From assembly GCF_003932955.1 (NCBI RefSeq), contig NZ_QOVY01000007.1, forward strand, positions 1-64,000: 64,000 bases of DNA, given 5' to 3'. Origin of the DNA: Chryseobacterium sp. SC28. Its GTDB lineage: Bacteria > Bacteroidota > Bacteroidia > Flavobacteriales > Weeksellaceae. The translations under genes and the position numbers were made by a program. The notes under the pieces are model-generated. The model saw only the letters and a list, made by a program, of their open reading frames with translations. It did no database searches and had not been told where the DNA came from. How positions within the stretch are numbered: position 1 is the stretch's first letter; each line of letters opens with the position of its first letter. Positions 34,652 through 44,780 of the stretch are shown piece after piece.

Positions 34652-37600
34652 GACATCCTATTTAAACCATCCTAGTTCAGAAATTTCCGTTATCGAGGGA
34701 ACTAAAAACGAACTGATTGTCTTTCACAGCAATAACGACAAAGATTCCTTTTTGGAACTTTTAAAACTGAACAATCAGAACAATGGCAGAACCCTTGTAA
34801 CGGTCAATTCAGGAGAAAATATCGAAAAGTTTGTCGATAGGTTCAAAAACTACGACGGAAAGATATTTCTGTGTCTAACCGGTGATGATGACGGAAATAG
34901 GTCTACACAAAAAATCCTCAATGAATTTCAAAATAAAAATATCAAGGACATCCGCCTGCTGTATGGGATTTCTGAAAATGGGAACCAAAACTTGGAAGAA
35001 TATTTAAAAAATAAACTCCAAGTTCAAGAGAAAAATACTACTTTAGTTGAACAAAAATCGATAAGAAATGAAGACGATGGAACTCAATCCGAAGGAATTT
35101 CCGACACTCAGCACTTGGGAGCCGAACTTCCTCAACGAAATTCTGGAGAACCTGTCCAAAGAAGCCAATCCGAGCAAAACGGAAATCACTTTGGAGGACA
35201 AACTGTGGACGGCAACGATGCTGGAGATGGACTTGAAGACACAATCTGGAAGCATCTGGTCGGAAAACCAGAGCGAGGATCCGTTGACGGAACACAACCG
35301 AAAAATGCTCCAAAAAATGAGGAGGAAGAACATTTCGTGGGCGGAATCGTATCCGGGAGAAATGTACCAGATGGAAGAAACGCAAAATTAGCCCGCCCCG
35401 GATCATCAAATTCAATGACAGGTATTGGGGAATTAGATACTCTGATTTCAAAATATCCGCTTCATAAAATCACCAACGAACAGGTTGCGGAAATTGTTTC
35501 CGCAGCTTGTTTTATTTCTGGCGACAAGGTCATTCTCAAAGAGAATCTCAACGTTACAGATGATTTAAAGGACATCTGCTATCAATACAAATCCGGCGGA
35601 ACAGCTAAAGAAGGCAGGGGAATTTTGGATGAATACTACACCGATTCAAGGATTGTAGATGCCGTCAGAAATTTAATCAAAGACCAGTTTAAGAACAGGC
35701 AGGAAATTTCGGTATTGGAACCCAGCGTTGGAACGGGAAATTTTCTGTATGCAGTGAAAGAATTGGGAATCAAGTCCAATATCACTGCCTTTGAAATCAA
35801 CGAAACCACCGCAAAGATTGCGAAAATCCTTCATCCCGAAGCCCACATCCATCTCCGCTCCTTTGAAACCGAGTTTATCGACGAGAAAGGCAACAAGAAG
35901 GAATATACCGAAAAATACGAATTGGTCATCGGAAATCCACCCTACGGCGACCATCGTGGATTATACAAAGGTTTGGGAGAAGAACCCAAACTATCCAAGT
36001 ATGAGGACTATTTTGTTAAAAGGTCTTTAGATTCATTAAAACAAGACGGGATCTTGGCAATGGTTCTTCCGTCAGGTTGGCTGAACCGCCAAAAACAAAT
36101 GAAAAATGCGGATATTTTGGAAGGTTTTCGTCTGCCCAATGGTGCATTTGCAGGAACTCAGGTAGGAACAGACATCATTATATTACGAAAAAATACTCAG
36201 AAAATTTCTACTGATATTTCCAATTATTTTGAAAAACATCCAGATAGAATTTTGGGTGAAATCCGAGAGAAAACCAACCGTTTTGGGAGGTTGGAAAACT
36301 ATGTCTATGGAAATTTAGAGGACGCCTTATCTAGGACTGAGCAACTCAAAAATAAAAAGCAGACCGAAAGAATTGGAAACCTCTTTGAAGATTTGTTTTT
36401 GGAGGTTGATCAACCTAAAGGAGAATCAAAAAGCAAAACTTTAGAAAAAACCATTCCCGCTAAAACAGAAGAAATTGACCTTGCAGAAACGAAAGATAAA
36501 ATTGAGCAAGTTCTTTCCAGACTTAATGAAGTAAAATTCAAATCTCCCGCAATTGAAAAGGAGATTGAGAAGTATTTCAAACTCCAAACCCAAATTTTTG
36601 ATAATCCCCCAAATTTTTCGAAAGACCAAATTGATGAAATTCATCGTAAAGCGGATAAAATTATCCAGTCCCACAAAGAGAAAAATGCGGAATATCGAAT
36701 TCAGACCAAACCGGAAATCAAGAAAGGGGTTTTAAAATACCAATTTTTCAAAGCCGATGAAATTTTGAATGCCTCGCTTCAGAACAGTACCGATATTACT
36801 AAAGAACAGATTGAGGCATTTCGGGACACTTCCTACGACGGCACATTAAACAATCACGGAAAGCACTACCAATTTGCCAACTATATGGACGGAAATTGGG
36901 TTCACGATTTTTATTACGCCGAAGGGAATATCTACGCCAAATTAGAACAACTGGAAATAGACTTTAAGGACAGGTTCTCGGTTGGCGGAACAGAAAATCA
37001 ATATGAGAAACAAAAGGATTTACTCCTCAATGTTCTTCCAAAACCAAAAACTTTAGACGAAATCTCAATCAGTCCGAATCATGAATTTGTCCACCAGTTT
37101 GATTTGGGAACCATAGAAAAGGAACGCTGGAATCAAAACACAAGACAGACGGAAACTGTAACGGTTCCCTATAATCTTGCAGAAAAATTCAAGGATTTTG
37201 TCGGAACGCTTTCCAGCGAAGCGTTTGCAGGTTCTTCATCTTGGGAAGTAAGAAGTTTTGTAGATAACGAAGTCGTTACCGGAAGCGACAAGGAACGGAA
37301 TGCCTTGGTTCGCGAAAGACGAAAAGTCGCCGCCAACGACTTGTTTCAAAAATTTTTGAGGGAAGAATTGTCGGACGCTTTAAGGAAGCGTTTTGTCAAT
37401 GATTTTAACCGAAACTACAACAACATCTATGTTCCGGACTATTCAAAGTTTCCTTTGTTTTCAAAAATCCATTTGAATTTTAAAGGTCGAGAACTTAGAT
37501 TAACTGAAGTTCAGAAAGCCGGAATCGGAAGGCAGACCACGAAAGGTGTCGGATTACTTGCACATGAAGTGGGATTTGGAAAAACAGTGTCTGGAATCTT

Positions 37601-39782
37601 GTCCATGCACGAAGCGATGGAAAGAGGAAATGCGAAAAGACCGCTGATTGTCGTTCCCAATGACAGCATTCTGAAACAGTGGGTGGAAACCATTTTTGAA
37701 ACCATTCCCGAAGCCAAAGTGAATGTCTTGGGAAATCTCGGAAAAGACTTCGACCTCTCAAAATTCGACAACAAGGATGGGGAAATCACCATCGTCACTT
37801 ACGAGGGTTTTAACAATATCGGTTTTTCTGAAAATATTACCCAAAATCTGGCTTCCAAGTTCTCCTATATTTCAGAAAATGAAATGAGAAGCGTAAACAC
37901 CATCAGCGAAAGGGATTTCCAGAAAGAACTGGAAAAAGAAAAAGAATTGGTGGGTAAAATGAAGCGTGGAAAAATTTATGACTGGGAAGATTTTGGTTTT
38001 GACCACTTGACTTACGATGAAGTTCATAACGCGAACCATATCGTAGGAAAAGTAAGGATTGAAGACCGCCGATTTGCTTCAGACTTTAGGAATCAGAACC
38101 AGCAGACTTCAAAACTCGGCATTAATACTTGGATGGCTGCGCAATACATCCAAGAAAAGAACGACGGTAGAAATGTTACCTTGCTTTCTGCAACGCCATT
38201 TACCAATAAACCACTGGAATATTATTCTATTCTCTCCTTGATTGCGAACAAGAGATTAGAAGAATCGGGCTACTTCAATGTGAATACCTTCTTTGAAACC
38301 TTTATGGAGGCAGACAACGACATGGAGATTGACGCGAAAGGTGATGTGAAATTCAAGGCGAATGTTCGACGTTTTAAAAACAATTCGCTGTTTCAGCAAC
38401 TTTTATCTGAATTTATTGATATCAAAGGCGAAGAAGACAATCCCGAGTTGGTGCGGCCCAACCGAATCAACAAGGAATATAAGATTGAGCAGAACTATTT
38501 AACGAGTGAGCAATACGAAATGCTCAATGAAAACTTTACCGAAACCCAAAAAGGGGCAATTCTTACGCATATCCTTAATGCCCGTTTGATTGCGATTTCA
38601 CCATATCTTTCTCCCTATTATGAAGGAGAAGAACCGTCTTTAGAAGAGTTTATAGAGGATTCTCCGAAACTAAAACAAACGATGGATTTGATTCGGCAGA
38701 ACAAAAACGACATTCCGGATTCGGGACAGATTATCTACTCTGAATTAGCTGTTTCGGAATTTCCGAAACTAAGGGAATATTTGGTACGGGAGGTCGGCTA
38801 CAAACCGGAAGAAGTCGGAGTCATCACCGGAGCAACCAGCAAACCAAACCGTTTAAAGATTCAGGACGATTTCAATTCCGGAAAAATAAAGGTGGTCATC
38901 GGAAGCGAGGCGATTCAGGAAGGAATGAACCTTCAGGAAAATACGACGGATATTTACATGCTTTCTCTTCCGTACAACTTTACCTCTCTACGGCAAGTGG
39001 AAGGTCGTGCTTGGCGACAAGGAAATAGGAACGAAAATGTAAGAATCAACTTTATGTTGACCAATGACAGCATTGATGTCTTTATGCTTCAAAAATTGCA
39101 ATCCAAACAGGCAAGATACTTGGAGGCAATGAAGAAGGGAGCCGATGTTTTAGATATTTCTGACATCAGCACGCAGGAACTGAAAACCGCCATCATCACG
39201 AATCCCGAAACCAGAGCGAATATAGAAATTGAACTGATGAAAAAGCAAATTGAAACCGAAAAAAATAAATTTTTGGCTGATTCTGCTTTTGTGCTTCGAA
39301 AATATGACAGTTTTATTAAAATTCAGGAAGAAGTAACTAAAGCGCAACATAACTACAACCGAATCTTAGGCTATTCCAAGGAAGAGGGCGACAATGCCGA
39401 ATACTGGAAAAACCAGCTTCCATTTTATCAAAAAACGATTGATTTGACAAAGGAGAAAGTCCAAGAGGAAATTGACATTCTTTCACAAAAAGGCGTAAAT
39501 GTGACGGAGATTGAACAGCAGACAAAAATTACTGAAGATAAGATTGCTGAACTGGATAAAAGGTTGGAGGAGTTGCCTAATGTTCGGGAACGGTTGGTTA
39601 TGAAATATCGTGAGGAGAAGGAGGAGCAACTGAAGAATAATGAAAGTAGGGATTATTTAGAGGAGAGAAGGGTGGAAAATTCACAATTATTTAAAGCGAA
39701 TATTATCAGGGCAATTTATAAAAATTTGGATAATGAGAATGTACAAAAAATAGAAACGCAAAATTATGGAAGAAAGAGATAA
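34644..39782 (+). CDS. TOPRIM / N6-adenine methylase / SNF2 helicase fusion protein
   Basis: The product is 1712 aa from a GTG start overlapping the lipoprotein gene. A TOPRIM-like domain comes first (about residues 15-130, with LCLTGDDDGNRSTQKILNEF). An N6-adenine methylase follows with VLEPSVGTGNFLYAVKELG and the catalytic GNPPYG (NPPY at 431-434). A superfamily 2 helicase of SNF2 type completes it: GFGKT (977-981), DEVH (1125-1128), LLSATPFTNKP, and EGRAWRQG (about 1454-1461). A coiled-coil C-terminus ends the protein. Similar large methylase-helicase proteins occur on Bacteroidota ICEs and phages and are thought to protect incoming DNA or aid replication. No target-recognition domain was seen. 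Confidence 0.8.
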   Translation: MSETSYLNHPSSEISVIEGTKNELIVFHSNNDKDSFLELLKLNNQNNGRTLVTVNSGENIEKFVDRFKNYDGKIFLCLTGDDDGNRSTQKILNEFQNKNIKDIRLLYGISENGNQNLEEYLKNKLQVQEKNTTLVEQKSIRNEDDGTQSEGISDTQHLGAELPQRNSGEPVQRSQSEQNGNHFGGQTVDGNDAGDGLEDTIWKHLVGKPERGSVDGTQPKNAPKNEEEEHFVGGIVSGRNVPDGRNAKLARPGSSNSMTGIGELDTLISKYPLHKITNEQVAEIVSAACFISGDKVILKENLNVTDDLKDICYQYKSGGTAKEGRGILDEYYTDSRIVDAVRNLIKDQFKNRQEISVLEPSVGTGNFLYAVKELGIKSNITAFEINETTAKIAKILHPEAHIHLRSFETEFIDEKGNKKEYTEKYELVIGNPPYGDHRGLYKGLGEEPKLSKYEDYFVKRSLDSLKQDGILAMVLPSGWLNRQKQMKNADILEGFRLPNGAFAGTQVGTDIIILRKNTQKISTDISNYFEKHPDRILGEIREKTNRFGRLENYVYGNLEDALSRTEQLKNKKQTERIGNLFEDLFLEVDQPKGESKSKTLEKTIPAKTEEIDLAETKDKIEQVLSRLNEVKFKSPAIEKEIEKYFKLQTQIFDNPPNFSKDQIDEIHRKADKIIQSHKEKNAEYRIQTKPEIKKGVLKYQFFKADEILNASLQNSTDITKEQIEAFRDTSYDGTLNNHGKHYQFANYMDGNWVHDFYYAEGNIYAKLEQLEIDFKDRFSVGGTENQYEKQKDLLLNVLPKPKTLDEISISPNHEFVHQFDLGTIEKERWNQNTRQTETVTVPYNLAEKFKDFVGTLSSEAFAGSSSWEVRSFVDNEVVTGSDKERNALVRERRKVAANDLFQKFLREELSDALRKRFVNDFNRNYNNIYVPDYSKFPLFSKIHLNFKGRELRLTEVQKAGIGRQTTKGVGLLAHEVGFGKTVSGILSMHEAMERGNAKRPLIVVPNDSILKQWVETIFETIPEAKVNVLGNLGKDFDLSKFDNKDGEITIVTYEGFNNIGFSENITQNLASKFSYISENEMRSVNTISERDFQKELEKEKELVGKMKRGKIYDWEDFGFDHLTYDEVHNANHIVGKVRIEDRRFASDFRNQNQQTSKLGINTWMAAQYIQEKNDGRNVTLLSATPFTNKPLEYYSILSLIANKRLEESGYFNVNTFFETFMEADNDMEIDAKGDVKFKANVRRFKNNSLFQQLLSEFIDIKGEEDNPELVRPNRINKEYKIEQNYLTSEQYEMLNENFTETQKGAILTHILNARLIAISPYLSPYYEGEEPSLEEFIEDSPKLKQTMDLIRQNKNDIPDSGQIIYSELAVSEFPKLREYLVREVGYKPEEVGVITGATSKPNRLKIQDDFNSGKIKVVIGSEAIQEGMNLQENTTDIYMLSLPYNFTSLRQVEGRAWRQGNRNENVRINFMLTNDSIDVFMLQKLQSKQARYLEAMKKGADVLDISDISTQELKTAIITNPETRANIEIELMKKQIETEKNKFLADSAFVLRKYDSFIKIQEEVTKAQHNYNRILGYSKEEGDNAEYWKNQLPFYQKTIDLTKEKVQEEIDILSQKGVNVTEIEQQTKITEDKIAELDKRLEELPNVRERLVMKYREEKEEQLKNNESRDYLEERRVENSQLFKANIIRAIYKNLDNENVQKIETQNYGRKR

Positions 39783-39791
39783 TAAAAAAAA

Positions 39792-39814
39792 CAGGGACAT
39801 CAAGTCCCTGTTTT
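39792..39814. terminator. Bidirectional terminator between ICE and tRNA-Met
   Basis: CAGGGAC-ATCAA-GTCCCTG (39792-39810) forms a 7-bp stem. It has TTTT on the right and eight A just to the left, so it can stop transcripts from the helicase gene and from the opposing tRNA gene. Confidence 0.85.
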
Positions 39815-39820
39815 AGTCCC

Positions 39821-39849
39821 CGCTATTAATAAATCATTGATTTATAGCG
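39821..39849. other. Inverted repeat at the tRNA 3' flank, possible ICE end
   Basis: CGCTAT-TAAT-AAATCA and TGATTTATAGCG form a 12-bp inverted repeat with a 4-nt bulge. It lies 8-36 bp beyond the 3' end of the tRNA-Met gene, where an attachment site would be expected for an element inserted at that tRNA. It could also be a second tRNA terminator. Confidence 0.4.
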
Positions 39850-39856
39850 TTGTTTG

Positions 39857-39930
39857 TAGCGAAGACGGGAATTGAACCCGTGACCTCAGGGTTATGAATC
39901 CTGCGCTCTAACCAACTGAGCTACCTCGCC
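39857..39930 (-). tRNA. tRNA-Met (anticodon CAT)
   Basis: The minus strand folds as a tRNA: acceptor GGCGAGG with CTTCGCT (two G-U pairs), a D-arm in GCTCAGTTGGTTAGAGC, anticodon loop TTCATAA with anticodon CAT, and T-arm ACGGGTTCAATTCCCGT. CCA is not encoded. The first base pair is G-U and the anticodon stem lacks three consecutive G-C pairs, so it is not the initiator. Elongator Met is preferred. A lysidine-modified Ile tRNA with the same anticodon cannot be fully excluded by eye. Confidence 0.95.
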
Positions 39931-39978
39931 GCTTTTTTGGTGGTGCAAATATAAGGATATTTTAGATTTTCGCAAACA

Positions 39979-41259
39979 TTAATTCAGCTTTAAAAAGTCT
40001 ATCACATCGGCGACGTGATTCGGCTTGCTGATGATGTTGTTATTCGCATCCAATATGAAATAAGTGGGCGTCGCCACCACATTGTACGTGTCGCCGTAAG
40101 AACTGTACCAGCCTTTGCCTTCCGAGTCGTTGATCCACGGATAGATGTTCGCTTTGTTCCTAAAATCTTCCAGATTGCTGTCTAGCGAGAAGCCGACGAT
40201 CTCGATGTTTTGCGCTTTCATTTTAGCGTACTTTTCCAAGAGTTGGGGCAACTCTGCTTCGCAATGGGAGCAAGTAGAAGACCAAAAAACGACCACTTTC
40301 TTGGCAGTCTTGATATCGTAAAGAGATTTCGCTGTCGTATGAACCGGATTTACAAACTTGCTGTTTGGAAACTTCGCACCTACTTCGGTATTGTTGTTGG
40401 CTTTGAGGGTTGTCGCCAGCCTTTCCGTAATGGTACATTTGAGATTATTGGCCTGCGCAAGATATTTCGACTTCTGTTGATCCATTCCATAAGTATTGAA
40501 GATATCGATCAGTTCCGATAAAATCGTTTGGCCTCTGGGGGTTTCCAAATTAACTGCGGCCAGCAACTGGTCTACGTTGGCTTCGATGTTAGATTTTGAA
40601 ATATTTAAAAAATTGATTAAAGACGGTTTCAAAATCAAAGATGTTTCCAAATATTCCCCCGATTTCGAATAGAAGTTGATAAAATCTGCAGGTGTAAGTT
40701 CGGCAGATTTTTCCTGAACGGCATATTTTTGATTTTTGTGGTAATAATCTAAGAAAGGGTGAGACTTGTAAAGCGATGGATCCTCTGTGGAAAGCAGTTT
40801 GATCTCACTGTCCAAAGATTTATAAAACGCTTCAGAGGGTTTATAGTAATCTTTGATTTGCATCAGCGCCGGAAGGATGAGCTCCTGTTTTCTTTGGCGT
40901 TCGATTTCGCTACTGAAAAGTTGATTGGCCTCATCCTCAAAAAGCGCATCAGAAATCTTGTTTTTGCTATCGAGATTGACCGTAAAACTGATGTCTTTGT
41001 TCTCTGAAACCAGATTGACAGAGGAATTTGCTTTTTGGAAAAACGCTCTCATCATTCCAATGTATTTTTTATCGACTTTGAAGGTGGCCGTATTCCCCGA
41101 AATCTCCGCTTTGGAAAAAAGAATTTCCTTAGAACCGTTGAATCCGTAAAGATAGATGTCGGAACCGGTCAAATATTGGGGAATCGTGGCCTTGACACTG
41201 AATTGTGCAAAAATAAATGCAGAGCACAAGAAGCTGCTTGTAAACAGTAATTTTTTCAT
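39979..41259 (-). CDS. TlpA-like thioredoxin-domain protein (DUF4369-type N-terminus)
   Basis: The product is 426 aa from the ATG at 41259, which gives the signal peptide MKKLLFTSSFLCSAFIFAQ. An earlier ATG at 41316 would put a second hydrophobic stretch before it. The N-terminal beta domain (VKATIPQYLTGSDIYLYGF...) is of DUF4369 type. A C-terminal thioredoxin/AhpC-TSA domain has KVVVFWSSTCSHCEAELPQL with the CSHC redox motif and cis-proline at ATPTY. It is a periplasmic thiol-disulphide oxidoreductase, likely acting in protein folding or haem-protein maturation. It lies 3 bp downstream of the small protein at 41320-41544. Confidence 0.85.
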   Translation of the reverse strand: MKKLLFTSSFLCSAFIFAQFSVKATIPQYLTGSDIYLYGFNGSKEILFSKAEISGNTATFKVDKKYIGMMRAFFQKANSSVNLVSENKDISFTVNLDSKNKISDALFEDEANQLFSSEIERQRKQELILPALMQIKDYYKPSEAFYKSLDSEIKLLSTEDPSLYKSHPFLDYYHKNQKYAVQEKSAELTPADFINFYSKSGEYLETSLILKPSLINFLNISKSNIEANVDQLLAAVNLETPRGQTILSELIDIFNTYGMDQQKSKYLAQANNLKCTITERLATTLKANNNTEVGAKFPNSKFVNPVHTTAKSLYDIKTAKKVVVFWSSTCSHCEAELPQLLEKYAKMKAQNIEIVGFSLDSNLEDFRNKANIYPWINDSEGKGWYSSYGDTYNVVATPTYFILDANNNIISKPNHVADVIDFLKLN

Positions 41260-41319
41260 AAGGTAAAAATAAAAAAAACCCACTAAAAAAGTGAGTTTTG
41301 GGTTGATAAAAACCAAATA

Positions 41320-41544
41320 TTATTCAAGAATTTTTTTCCTTTTCCCCGCCATTGCAGTAATGATAAAAATTGCTACAAGAAATAAAACCAATATGTAAGA
41401 ATCTATGGGAGAGGCCGGATATCCGCCGATATCACCGGATTCCGGATTCTCGGGAGGCGGTGGTACAGACTGCGCAAAACTTAGGAAGCCCACTAATAAA
41501 AATAAAAAGTGACATGCTTTTTTTAATAAAATATTTTTCATCAT
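41320..41544 (-). CDS. Small secreted protein with C-terminal membrane anchor
   Basis: The product is 74 aa. The signal peptide (LLKKACHFLFLLVGFLSFAQ) is followed by VPPPPENPESGDIGGYPASPID, then one hydrophobic helix (YILVLFLVAIFIITAMAG) and a basic end (KRKKILE). The PIDxYI plus helix plus KRKK arrangement recurs in small flavobacterial proteins encoded near T9SS-exported proteins. It lies between the split T9SS gene and the TlpA-like gene on the same strand. Confidence 0.65.
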   Translation of the reverse strand: MMKNILLKKACHFLFLLVGFLSFAQSVPPPPENPESGDIGGYPASPIDSYILVLFLVAIFIITAMAGKRKKILE

Positions 41545-41553
41545 AATTGTGTG

Positions 41554-43495
41554 TTAATTAACTATCTTTTTTATTACAACTTCTCCTTTCTCGGAAACCG
41601 CTTTTACCACAAATACATTTTTCGACTGATAGTTTAGAGGAATTGTAAAATCTGAAGTTGTCGGGATTCGGGAGATGGAGTTCAAGAGTTGACCCGCTAC
41701 GGAATAAACTTCTACAGAGGCTTGCTTCCAATCTGGTGCAAATCTCACCACCCAGTTGTTATTTTTTTTCGCAATTATCGTTTGAGAAATATTTGCATTG
41801 CCGGTTCCCAAAGTGCCTCCTTCCGGCATTTCGTAATATAATCCGAGATTCTGAGATCCGTTCATAGAAATTGCATCGCCATCGGCGATTTTTATATACT
41901 GCCCTTCTTGATTTTCTAAATAGAAACTGTTCCCATTGCTCAGTCCATCGGGCATCCGCTCTCCTTTTTCATACACCTCAAACTTCAGTTGATAGGGCTG
42001 TTCTGTATTAATTGATGGTCAGCGGGATGAGTTTTGATTTGAAACTGATTTCGTTGGCTTCGTTGATATACAGTTTATCGCTATAGTTGGCATCTTCGCC
42101 GCCTTCTTGCTTTTCTTCTTTGGTATAGATTTTCTTATCGTCTGGAGCATACGCTTGCAGATTAGTTGTCGAAGGGTTGTATCCTGTGGTAGCAGAAGGC
42201 GAAACAGCATAGTAAGTTCTATCGATTTCGTTACCTTCCAAATCGTACATCACGACCGCTACCTGCTTTACGATTTTGTCTGCAGGAATTCCGGAATCAT
42301 CGGTTGTGCCTTTTGCCGCAGTTACCGAATAATCTACGCCGTCTGCTCTAGAATTACCTTTGAACCTCCTGGTTTTGGAAAGATCCAGCGTTTGAGCCGT
42401 ATTGTCACTCAATTTTACCATAAACTCTCCCATTGGCTTGATAACCAACATGTTAGCCGAAATATCTCCACTTTGGAAAGCACCTCCTGAAACAGTTGCT
42501 ATTATAGCGCTTCCATAAGTAGTGCCACTAAAAGTATTGGCAATCTGGTTAGATCCGTAATAGGCAATTCCTACAAGATTGGAGATGAAGTTGCCATCGC
42601 TCGGATTCCCGGTTTCATTGGTTGCAATAAATTTCAAATCGATATTGGTGAGAAAAGGATTTGCGAGTTGATATAAATTCAGCGCATAATCGGAAGCCCA
42701 ATTTGGTGATTTTAATCTAAAAGGATCATCCAAGTAACTGTAATATTTTTCTCCAAAGTAGTTGGATGCATTTCCATTAGTTCCAAAACTGCCGGCATAA
42801 GCTCCGGAGAGGCTAAATACGACATTGGAAGTGGTCGCATCCGATACCGGAATCCCCGTAAAGGTTTTTTTATCGGTGGACGGCGACCAGAAATAAGTAT
42901 TGTCTGCCCTTCTTCTGGGAATAATATAATAAGTGAGAGGTGTCCCGATAACGTCGGTATCCAGGCCTCCTACAATCTGATCGAAACGGGCTTTCGCATT
43001 GTTCCATTTAAAGATAGAACTCGGATTGAATCTTCCTGAAGTAGTGTTGGATCCATCTGTAAGATTAAGATTCCCATTGCCAAACGCAGCTTTTAGGTCG
43101 GCATACGTAAAATTATAAAAAGGCAAGCCTGTCTGTTGTCTTCCGGTGGTTCCGTTATTGTAATCGGCTGTATATTCTTTGTTTACCTTTCCGGTAATAT
43201 TACTTTGAGTGATACCAGAAACATACAATTGTCCATAATCTGTTATCGATGCTAATCTGATGTTAAAGTTGGAAGTTGATGCAATACTCAATAGATCCGA
43301 AGAAGTGCCATTGATCATAACGTTACCGGAATTATTCACCACAGCATTACCTGAAGTTTGCAATCCCCCTCCGTTATAAAACAGTGTTTGCGACTGGACG
43401 GTTACCAGAGCCGAATTGCCGACATAGGTAAGGACTTGAGAAGAGACAACAACACAGAAAAAAATCGATTCTAAAATAAATAATTTTTTAATCAT
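41554..43495 (-). pseudogene. T9SS-exported surface protein split from its sorting domain by a 4-bp duplication
   Basis: The upstream frame (43495 down to 42008, 495 aa) starts with a signal peptide (MIKKLFILESIFFCVVVSSQ) and is a repetitive Ser/Thr/Gly/Asn-rich beta protein. It stops right after LIPLTIN. The downstream frame (to 41554) reads INTEQPYQLKFEVYEKG into a T9SS sorting domain (VEVYSVAGQLLNSIS...KNVFVVKAVSEKGEVVIKKIVN). The two join smoothly if one copy of a tandem 4-bp repeat near 42007-42013 (ATTA-ATT) is removed. As it stands, the 495-aa protein would be made without its export/anchoring domain, unless the copy number varies. Function of the surface protein is unknown. Confidence 0.75.
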
Positions 43496-43521
43496 TGCTA
43501 CAATATTTGTGTTTTATCTGG

Positions 43522-43529
43522 CAAATATA
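43522..43529 (-). promoter_or_regulatory. Putative -7 promoter element (TATATTTG)
   Basis: A perfect TAnnTTTG match on the minus strand lies about 26 bp upstream of the ATG at 43495 of the split T9SS protein. No strong -33 element was seen. Confidence 0.5.
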
Positions 43530-43568
43530 GTAATTTTTTGCTTACTTAAATAACTATAAAAGAAGATT

Positions 43569-44753
43569 TTATCCCGACTGCGATATCGAATCGATCTTCA
43601 CCTCTTTTTTACCATCGATATCGAACATATAATCCTCCAGCACTTTCTCGGTAGTTCCTCTCAGGCCTCTCGCGCCAAGTCCTTTATTCATCGTTTCTTC
43701 CACTATTTCGTCGATGGCCTTTTCAGAAAATTCCAGTTTCACATTGTCCATTTTAAAAAGTTCTGTAAACTGATTGATAATAGAATTTTTCGGTTCCTTC
43801 ATAATGCGGACAAGTACCTCTTTGGTGAGTCTGTCGAGATAAGTAATAATCGGAAATCGACCCAACAGTTCGGGAATCAAGCCAAAGGTTTTCAGATCTA
43901 CCGCATTGACTTGGCTTAGGATATAATCTTCATCTTCGGTTTTATTCAATTTATCTTTTGAGAAACCGATGGCCTGCTTATTAAGTCTTCTTTCGATAAT
44001 TTCCTTAATACCGTCGAACGCGCCTCCCGCGATGAATAGGATATTCTGCGTATTGACTTGGATATACTTCTGATCCGGATGCTTGCGGCCACCTTGCGGC
44101 GGCACATTTACGATGCTGCCTTCCAGGAGTTTCAAAAGACCCTGCTGGACGCCTTCTCCCGAAACATCGCGCGTGATGCTCGGATTGTCGGATTTTCTTG
44201 CGATTTTATCAATCTCATCGATAAAGACAATGCCTTTTTCTGCTTTGTCCACATCATAATCTGCCACCATCAGCAAACGAGAAAGGATACTTTCGACATC
44301 CTCGCCCACATATCCGGCTTCTGTAAGAATAGTCGCATCTACGATGCAAAAAGGAACATTCAGTTGCTTCGCAATGGTTTTCGCCAGAAGTGTCTTCCCT
44401 GTCCCGGTTTCGCCAATCATCAGGATATTGGATTTTTCTATTTCCACCTCCCGATTTTCGTCTTGCGCATGCAATATTCTTTTATAATGATTGTACACGG
44501 CGATAGACAGCTGTTTTTTTGCCTGATCTTGTCCGATGACATATTCGTCCAAAAAGGCTTTGATTTCCCGGGGTTTTTTTAATTCCGCCAGAGAGGCCGA
44601 GGAGGATTTTGATGCACCGACCGCCACATTTTCTTTCACAATCAAATGAGCCTGCTCGATGCAGTTTTCGCATATAAAACCATTTTGACCGGATATCAGT
44701 ATCTGAACTTCACTCTTTTTTCTGCCACAGAATGAACATTGATTTGGATTCAT
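43569..44753 (-). CDS. clpX: ATP-dependent Clp protease, unfoldase subunit ClpX
   Basis: The product is 394 aa, close to the usual ClpX length. The N-terminal zinc-binding domain has Cys6, Cys9, Cys28 and Cys31. The AAA+ domain has Walker A GETGTGKT (114-121), Walker [13 protein letters not shown], the pore-loop context GYVGEDVE, and sensor regions [11 protein letters not shown] and GLGARGLRG. ClpX unfolds tagged proteins and feeds them into ClpP, which is not in this window. The start is 48 bp downstream of the HIT gene, separated from it by a terminator hairpin. Confidence 0.98.
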   Translation of the reverse strand: MNPNQCSFCGRKKSEVQILISGQNGFICENCIEQAHLIVKENVAVGASKSSSASLAELKKPREIKAFLDEYVIGQDQAKKQLSIAVYNHYKRILHAQDENREVEIEKSNILMIGETGTGKTLLAKTIAKQLNVPFCIVDATILTEAGYVGEDVESILSRLLMVADYDVDKAEKGIVFIDEIDKIARKSDNPSITRDVSGEGVQQGLLKLLEGSIVNVPPQGGRKHPDQKYIQVNTQNILFIAGGAFDGIKEIIERRLNKQAIGFSKDKLNKTEDEDYILSQVNAVDLKTFGLIPELLGRFPIITYLDRLTKEVLVRIMKEPKNSIINQFTELFKMDNVKLEFSEKAIDEIVEETMNKGLGARGLRGTTEKVLEDYMFDIDGKKEVKIDSISQSG

Positions 44754-44780
44754 AACTATTTTGAATTCTACTAATTAAAA

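Noticed and set aside
1-39856. Second copy of the tRNA-Met 3' end marking the left ICE boundary
   Set aside because: I looked for the segment gaagacgggaattgaaccc elsewhere in the window and saw none. The left boundary, if any, is outside.
39857-39930. Initiator tRNA-Met
   Set aside because: The first base pair is G-U rather than a mismatch, and the anticodon stem lacks three consecutive G-C pairs.
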